Of a DNA stretch of 64,000 nt, positions 58,131 through 64,000 are shown piece after piece. Origin of the DNA: Tanypteryx hageni (Eukaryota > Arthropoda > Insecta > Odonata > Petaluridae). The DNA lies in NCBI GenBank assembly GCA_028673005.1, contig CM054115.1, forward strand, positions 106,697,172 to 106,761,171, in the 5' to 3' direction. The notes below the pieces were generated by a model. That model made no database searches. It had not been told where the DNA came from and saw only the letters and a list, made by a program, of their open reading frames with translations. The stretch's first letter is position 1; the number at the start of each line of letters is the position of its first letter. The translations under genes were made by a program, and so were the position numbers.

Positions 58131-59442
58131 TTAGGTACATCTACATCTACATCTACATTATACCCTGCAAGTCACCTTTTCGGTGGATGGCAGGGGGTAC
58201 AGTGCACCAAGGGTCCATAGTTTTCCTACGTTATCTTTTTCTATTATGGTCTCTTATCGTCCTAGGGAAAAACGATCCTCTATATCGCTCCGTTCTACAG
58301 TCGATCTCGCGAATCTTATCCTCACTGTCCTGCCTTCCGAGATACGTCGGGCTTCTGATAAGTCCTACTACCTCATTCGCTAGTCCCTCCGACATAAATT
58401 TTTCCAGTAGTTTAATTCTAGCCTGCAGCCTACGTTCCTCTAACGATGTCCATTTCAGATTTTCTATTAATGATGTTACGCTTTGTTTACTATCGTAATT
58501 CCTCTTTACAAATCTAGCTGCCCTGCGCTGAACCTTTTCTATCTCGTTAGTGAGTCCCTTTTCGTAAGGATCCCACACAGCTGAAGCATATTCGACCTGC
58601 GGTCGAACCAAGGATATATAACATAATCCTTTCACTTTTTCGGGGCTATTTCGAACTATTCTCCCTATAAAGGCCAGCTTTTTGTTAGCGGCACCTATCA
58701 ATCGGCGAATGTGGGTGTCCCACGAGAGATCACGATGGATCGTGACTCTGAGGTATTTAATCGAGTCTGAAACTGGAATCTCTACTCCGTCCAACGAATA
58801 ATTATTATTCAACGAGATACTCTTGGTTCTCCAGAAGTTGATGACGCAGCTTTTCTTTTGGTTTATCTCTAACTGCCATTCCTTACACCATGCAGAAATA
58901 GCTTCTAGGTCAATTTGGAGATACTGGTGGTCTTCCGGATTGCTTATTTCTCTATAGATGACGGTGTCGTCCGCGAAAAGCCTAATTTTACTCCTGACTA
59001 CTGAGCTGATATCGTTTATATAAATTAGAAATAATAACGTACCAATTACACTACCCTGTGGAACGCCAGAGACAACCTCCACTAAGTTCGAAGATTTCCC
59101 ATCTATAACAACCATCTGCTTCCTATGATTTAGAAATTCACGGATCCAACTAACGATTTTAGAATTAACGCCTAAGGTTTCTAATTTCGTTATTAACTTC
59201 CTGTGAGGTACCTTATCAAAGGCTTTCCTAAAATCTAAGAAGATGGCATCGACCTGCTTATTCTTTTCTCCGCTTCTCAGTAAACAATTAACAAAAAGAC
59301 CGAGCTGAGTATCACATGACCTACCTTTCCTGAAGCCGTGTTGACAATCATCTAACAATGAATTACTATCAAGAAATCGCATTATGTTGCTAACGAGTAT
59401 ATGCTCGAGAATCTTACACGATATCGAAGTTAAAGAAATCGG
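58131..59442 (-). mobile_element. CR1-like LINE, 5'-truncated, long intact RT frame
   Basis: On minus the frame runs without a stop from about 59442 (PISLTSISCKILEHILVSNI) to the stop at 58231-58233, about 400 codons. It contains QHGFRKGRSCDTQ, DAIFLDFRKAFDKVPHRKLI (finger/palm), SGVPQGSVIGTLLFLIYIND, the catalytic RLFADDTVIY (FADD), SIKYLRVTIHRDLSWDTHI, and the C-terminal VQRRAARFVKRN ... SFFPRTIRDHN. The 3' UTR has GCCATCCACCG and GACTTGCAGGGT and ends in (GATGTA)n at 58134-58157. The usual KYLGVTI Gly is Arg here. It is missing the endonuclease and ORF1 because of truncation at the junction with the 59443 repeat. This is the youngest-looking coding sequence in the window. Confidence 0.9.
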
Positions 59443-60605
59443 TACTTTCTATGGAGAAAGTCATGTACTGGACATATAAGATTTTTACTTTCTCCATTCC
59501 ACATACGAAGTATAAAGCAAGTATTGTTTTCATGAAAAAATCAAATTCGAGATTTCAACAGAAATCCATGTTTTAAAATCTCCTCAACACGTTTTGACAA
59601 TTTTCTCGATGAAGTCTGTGTGGGCCTGAGACCGAAATTTTGTGGGTGCTCTAACTCAAAAACTATTAATCAGGTAAACGCGAAATTTTATATTTGACAT
59701 TTTTGTTAAAGGAAGACGTCCTGATTAGTTTTTGGTAAAAATCGATCAACCGAAAGTGGGTGTTTACTCTTGTTACTTATCCGTTTTTTATATTTGATAT
59801 AATATTTGATAAATGTACTGGAATAAAAGTTGTAGGAAATTTAATTTTCTACAACCTTTGTTTGTTTGTTTCCCATATAATACATCGTTGAAGAGATATT
59901 GTAAAAACTAAACTTTTTAGCTGCCACCACCACACCACGTACTGGCGACTATTCTAAACACTTTACGCTCCTTTTTAATTTTTCAATTGTTGAAGCTTTG
60001 GGGATATATCCAGGAACACGTTTTGACCATTTTCTCAATGATGTCTGTGTGTGTGTATGTGATAGCTTTTTGTGGGTGCTCTAACTCAAAAACTATTAAT
60101 CAGATCAGCGTAAAATTTTATATTTGAGATTTTTATAAAAGTCATTAGTTTTTGGTAAAAATCGGTCAACCGGAAGTGGGTGTTTACTCTTGTCACATCC
60201 GTTATTTTGAAATATTTGCTTTTATATTGGATAAATGTAAAAATGTATTGGAATAAAGGTTGTGGGACATTTCATTTTATACAACCTTTGTTTGAAATAT
60301 ATTTCCATATAATGCATTGTTTAAGAGATATCTTATATTTTTAACTGCCACCACCACGCCACCTACCGACGACTATTGTTAACATTAGTTAGTAAAGCTT
60401 ATTTTTCTTTTCTTAATTGTTGGAACTTTGTGTCTATATCAAATATTAGAAGGCTATGGTTTGAGTTTATTTCTGTTCTTTGTAAAGTAAAATTTTTTCT
60501 CGCGGTTTCCTAAAATATTTATTATTATCTAACCTATTTGGAGTTTTTAGAAATATTACAGATATGGAGAAATTCATGTGGCGGCCACATCAGATTTTTT
60601 TGATA
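59443..60605 (+). repeat. Unclassified repeat with an internal direct duplication
   Basis: The unit at about 59560-59990 and the unit at about 60000-60410 share ACACGTTTTGAC-ATTTTCTC, GTGGGTGCTCTAACTCAAAA, ACTATTAATCAG, TTTGGTAAAAATCG-TCAACC, AAGTGGGTGTTTACTCTTGT and CTGCCACCACCAC-CCAC. An ATGGAGAAAGTCATGT motif near the start and ATGGAGAAATTCATGTGG near the end suggest related termini. A deleted copy lies at 18225-18525. No transposase frame. Confidence 0.7.
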
Positions 60606-61030
60606 ATTTAAATGCATTCTTTTTTTATCATGTTAATAATGATACTTCCCTTACAAGGAATTAAAATTGCGTTTATTATTTCGCAAACTGGACCATAATA
60701 TTTTTATAAAAATTGGAAAATTTGAATTTCTAAAATTTTATTGTCATACTGACAGGTTTACAGATTAGTCTAACATAAAAATAAATATTATTGCAAAAAT
60801 TTGAAATGTAATTTTCCATCAATAAAATGTATATAGGCATTCCCATTTCTATTATAAATCAGCACAATGTATTAGACATGTTACAAACATACAGAATTCA
60901 GATTATTTTTATAACAATTATAATAACACAAGTAATGAAAATAGACAACCAATTATCTTAATAAATTAAAACTATAATATTAATGTTATATTTAATTATC
61001 TGTATAATATAAATACATTAAAAAGTAAAA
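60606..61030. other. AT-rich flank, nothing recognised
   Basis: Very AT-rich sequence just downstream of the hAT pseudogene; probably its 3' non-coding part. Confidence 0.4.
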
Positions 61031-61035
61031 TATTT

Positions 61036-63457
61036 CTATTTTAGTAGTTGAACTCGTCTACCTCCAGCTTTTTGTGCAAATATTTCTACAGTTAAGTCTA
61101 AATCAATCGATTTGGTTATTTCTTTTTCAATGTGCAGTACAGCTAAATGCGATAGACGTTCGTTGGCAATTGTATTTCTTATGAAAGTTTTAATTCCCCT
61201 CAGACTTGAAAACGATCTTTCGCACGCTTTAGTTGATACGGGTACTGTTACAGCTATTGTACATAATTTGTAAAATTAATAAAAAGCTACCTTAAACCTG
61301 CTTATCATTCCTAATAGTTGAAACGGATTTTTAATTTCAGTTTTTGTTTCAGACTCATATCTTTTAATGGTTTGTGGTAAAATTTGTAATTCGACCTTCA
61401 AATTCTCAATATCAATTCCATAATTTAAAGCAAAATCTTAATTTCTTCGAAATTTAGAAAGTTTTCATACAGCGGATTTAAGCTACGTATACCTTCTAAA
61501 ATTTTTCTGTTGTCAGTAAATCTTGCATTTAATTCCACTATTATTCTATCCAAATCAGGAATATAAATTTGAGTGCGAATTTGATCTTTCTTATTAATAT
61601 TACCTACGTTGAAAATTACTTTCCTCTGTAGTAAGATAATTTGCATATTTGATTGGAAATTTAGAAATCCTGTTAGAATTTTCTTTATTTGGAATATTTA
61701 CGTTATTATTAGTTGCAATTGTCGCTGATTCTTCGTAAATTTTACGAAAATTAAAATCGGAAATTGTAAAGTTTTCATCTGATCGCACACCCAAGAAAAA
61801 TGTCCGTAAAGAATGTATAAATGTTAATACATTTGATAGATCTGAACTGACGCTTTGCAAAAAGTCACTGGCAGATTTTAATTTTGTTAATATTTCAGTA
61901 AACAAACATAAATCAACCACAAATTGAAAATCGATTGCATTAAGCAAACGGCTGTCTTCTGTTCTCCGTTCTCCTATTTCATTTGCAACAATATTTAATA
62001 AAACTAATAAGGCCTCGAAAGTTTTTTTCAAAGTTAAACATGCAGACACCTGAGCTGTCCACCTGGTACAACTAGTTCGCTTTAGTTCTCGTAATTTGCT
62101 ATTCGGGTACATAGCTCTCTGTAGTTTTATAAACCGTGAATGAATAGCTGGCCCAGAAAAAATATATACAATTCTTCCAATGCAGAAAAAAGGTGTCTAC
62201 ATGTTTTATCTGTTTGCAAATATCGACGATTACAAGATTCAGTCGGTGATTGAAACGGTGTACATATATACAGTGAGGTACTTCATACCTTATTTATTTT
62301 TGTACTCCATTTAATTTCCCGCTCATAACGCTTGCCCCATCGTAAGTTTGTGAAACACATTTTGATCAGCCTATATCACAACTTGCTAATACTTGTTTAA
62401 TGTATGTGAATAATTCGCTTGCATTAAGAAACTCGGCTTGTTTATAGCCTAAGAATCTTTGAAAAATGCTTTACTTTTTTAATCTCGTCTGTTATTTGTC
62501 TAATTACTAAATCCGACATTATTTTTAAAATTTCATTTTGAACTGACGGACTAGTATATTTAGCATTTTTGGACCATTGAGACAAATCTTTTTACATTCT
62601 CAGAATGTTCAGAAAAAATATGTAAAATTTCTGGAAAATTTCCCCTATTTAGACTCAGGTCAGATTCATCATTTGCCCGTTGAGCTATAGTTTGAACTGC
62701 TGTATATCTTAAAACCTGACAGATAATCTTTAAGTGTTGCCTATTTTCACTTGGCTAGAATGGGCATGGTTTAACAAGGACGTAATAGAAGCTTTCTTAT
62801 TGGATACCATTTCTTTATGCATCTCCCAGGAGGTTTCGCACTTTTTATGCGAGTCGCTCATACCATGTTGCCGAAGCCCAGTGTCTTTTTCCAAGGCCTT
62901 CTTCCAGTTTCTGAACCCTGCAGATACGAACGGCGTGTTCGAATCCACAGCATCGGAACAAAGCGACATGGAAAGCAATACGCAGCATCATCTAACACAC
63001 TATATTCTAACCACGAAAAATTTTCGTACCAAATTGTTCAGCGTGTTCCGAATTTTCGATTTGGAAAAATTGACAGTTTTGGCTGTATTGGTTCGTCAAT
63101 CACAACCTGCGACAGATCTCGCGGTCCAGGAATTTTTGTGAACTTAATATCCGCAGTAGCACTGGTCCCACTGGTCACACCATCTCAGTCATCGTAATCG
63201 AAATTCAGTATTAAATTCAGCTTATCGAGATCACATTCCTCCATTTCACTTTCTGAACTTGAACTAACTTCCTCACTGTCATCAACAGTAGTTTCAATAT
63301 TATCAGTTTCAAGCTCCTTTTCTTCAAAATTAACTGTTTCTTTAGAATTTCCAAGTCTGGTCTTCTTTGCCGTGATTTTTTCAAAATAGTTCGAGATGTT
63401 ACTTCTTTTGCCAGCCATGATTACAAGTTTTTCAAACCAGGAGTTGTCTTGTAACAA
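61036..63457 (-). pseudogene. hAT transposase, ZMYM1-like (TTF finger, DUF4371), heavily broken
   Basis: Read on minus. The N-terminus at 63457-63185 includes MAGKRSNISNYFEKITAKKT and a Ser/Glu-rich acidic stretch. About 63180-62980 in other frames gives KIPGPRDLSQVVIDEP and WLEYSVLDDAAYCFPCRF, the TTF-type finger. 62978-62730 gives AGFRNWKKALEKDTGLRQH and SDSHKKC, the conserved end of that finger. 62725-62120 is fragmentary. 62112-61600 has LRELKRTSCTRWTAQVSACL, the conserved TRW block. 61280-61036 gives TVPVSTKACERSFSSLRGIK, the hATC end. Many stops and shifts. Terminal repeats not found. Confidence 0.85.
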
Positions 63458-63499
63458 CCTAGTATGTTTTGATTCGTTGTCTCTCTATAATATAAAAAT

Positions 63500-64000
63500 C
63501 TTGTGTAACCTCCTTGGTGTCCCATGCCTCATTCTAAGGCACTTCTAGAAATTTGGCATGTTGGTCGGTCATAGGTCACAACCAACGGGAAAAATCAAAA
63601 ATCCCAAAATTTTGGATTTTGAAGGGGTCATTTTGACCCCATTTTTCATTTCAATACCCCAAAGAAAAGCATGAGATTCGATGCTGGACATTCTATATAT
63701 GCTTTTTTAATTTATTTCAAATTGAGATACGAACTCGGGATGAAATAGTTTTTGTAGATGAAAGAATGCATAGTTTAATTTTTAACGACGAATTTCAAAT
63801 CCATGCAAAATTAGCGTAAAAATTGGTTTTTTATTGCAAAGAAAGCATATTTTTCTGAGGCACAATGAAAAATTCTAACTACCATAGCAACGAGCTCAAG
63901 GCTTTTAAAAGGGAAATGGCAAGCTAATTAAAGATTGCATTGCCTAGACGCTTTCAATAATAATTAAGAATGTCATAATGAATTATTGATTTCGATCGAA
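63500..64000 (-). repeat. Dispersed repeat with the CGTTGCTATGG core, copy 3, and associated sequence
   Basis: CTACCATAGCAACGAGC (63880-63896) is the reverse complement of the core seen at 4100-4260 and 32680-32850. GAATTTCAAATCCATGC-AAATT upstream matches the reversed GGATTTGAATTC side. A GGTCATTTTGACCC palindrome lies at 63626-63639. The copy runs close to the window edge. Confidence 0.5.

Overview
This window reads as intergenic or intronic DNA of an arthropod, most likely an insect. It is AT-rich and dominated by decayed transposable elements. Support for an arthropod: an eight-unit interstitial (TTAGG)n-type tract (46586-46625), CR1-like LINEs ending in CTACAT-type hexamer tails, and a mixture of hAT, Tigger/pogo, Merlin, mariner, piggyBac and RTE relics. 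I cannot name a species. I recognise no host protein-coding gene, rRNA or true tRNA. Four CpG-rich islands (6800-7020, 22440-23600, 24195-24720, 36780-38700) are the only places where first exons or promoters of host genes seem plausible, and that is a weak inference.

Left part (1-9 kb): a tRNA-derived SINE with target duplications splits an acidic reading frame, followed by a broken RTE-type LINE (800-2942), degenerate dispersed repeats, and an 800-bp purine-only tract beside a CpG-rich block with a perfect CRE palindrome. 9.1-14.8 kb: a BED-finger hAT element with matching ends and an 8-bp target duplication, carrying CR1-like LINE fragments. 16.4-18.1 kb: a second hAT of the ZMYM1-like type, also with terminal repeats and target duplication. 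21.5-22.4 kb: a non-autonomous hAT with a Tigger-like end inside it.

Middle (23-36 kb): long purine/pyrimidine tracts interleaved with 5'-truncated LINEs. One LINE family (3' end CTCAATCTCGCCC-AAATAAAG) repeatedly sits inside pyrimidine arrays; the RTE family sits beside or inside (TA)n arrays. A second copy of the SINE lies at 30422-30789. 35.8-36.7 kb: a non-autonomous hAT hosting a piggyBac-type MITE. 38.1-38.4 kb and 39.2-39.5 kb: two short hAT-type MITEs, the first splitting a CpG island.

Right part (42-64 kb): a DUF4371-type hAT transposase (43.3-45.6 kb) with a Merlin/ISXO2-type relic and the telomere-like tract in the same putative element; purine tracts with LINE tails (52 kb); a hAT MITE with a perfect 8-bp target duplication (52.9-53.6 kb); Tigger and mariner relics (55-57 kb); a CR1-like LINE with a long uninterrupted reverse-transcriptase frame (58.1-59.4 kb); an unclassified internally duplicated repeat (59.4-60.6 kb); and another ZMYM1-like hAT pseudogene (61-63.5 kb).

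The elements do not form a pathway. Their order records successive insertions: several younger elements sit inside older ones with target duplications that can be read directly. All coordinates and similarities were read by eye, and family assignments rest on protein motifs and terminal sequences, not on database searches.
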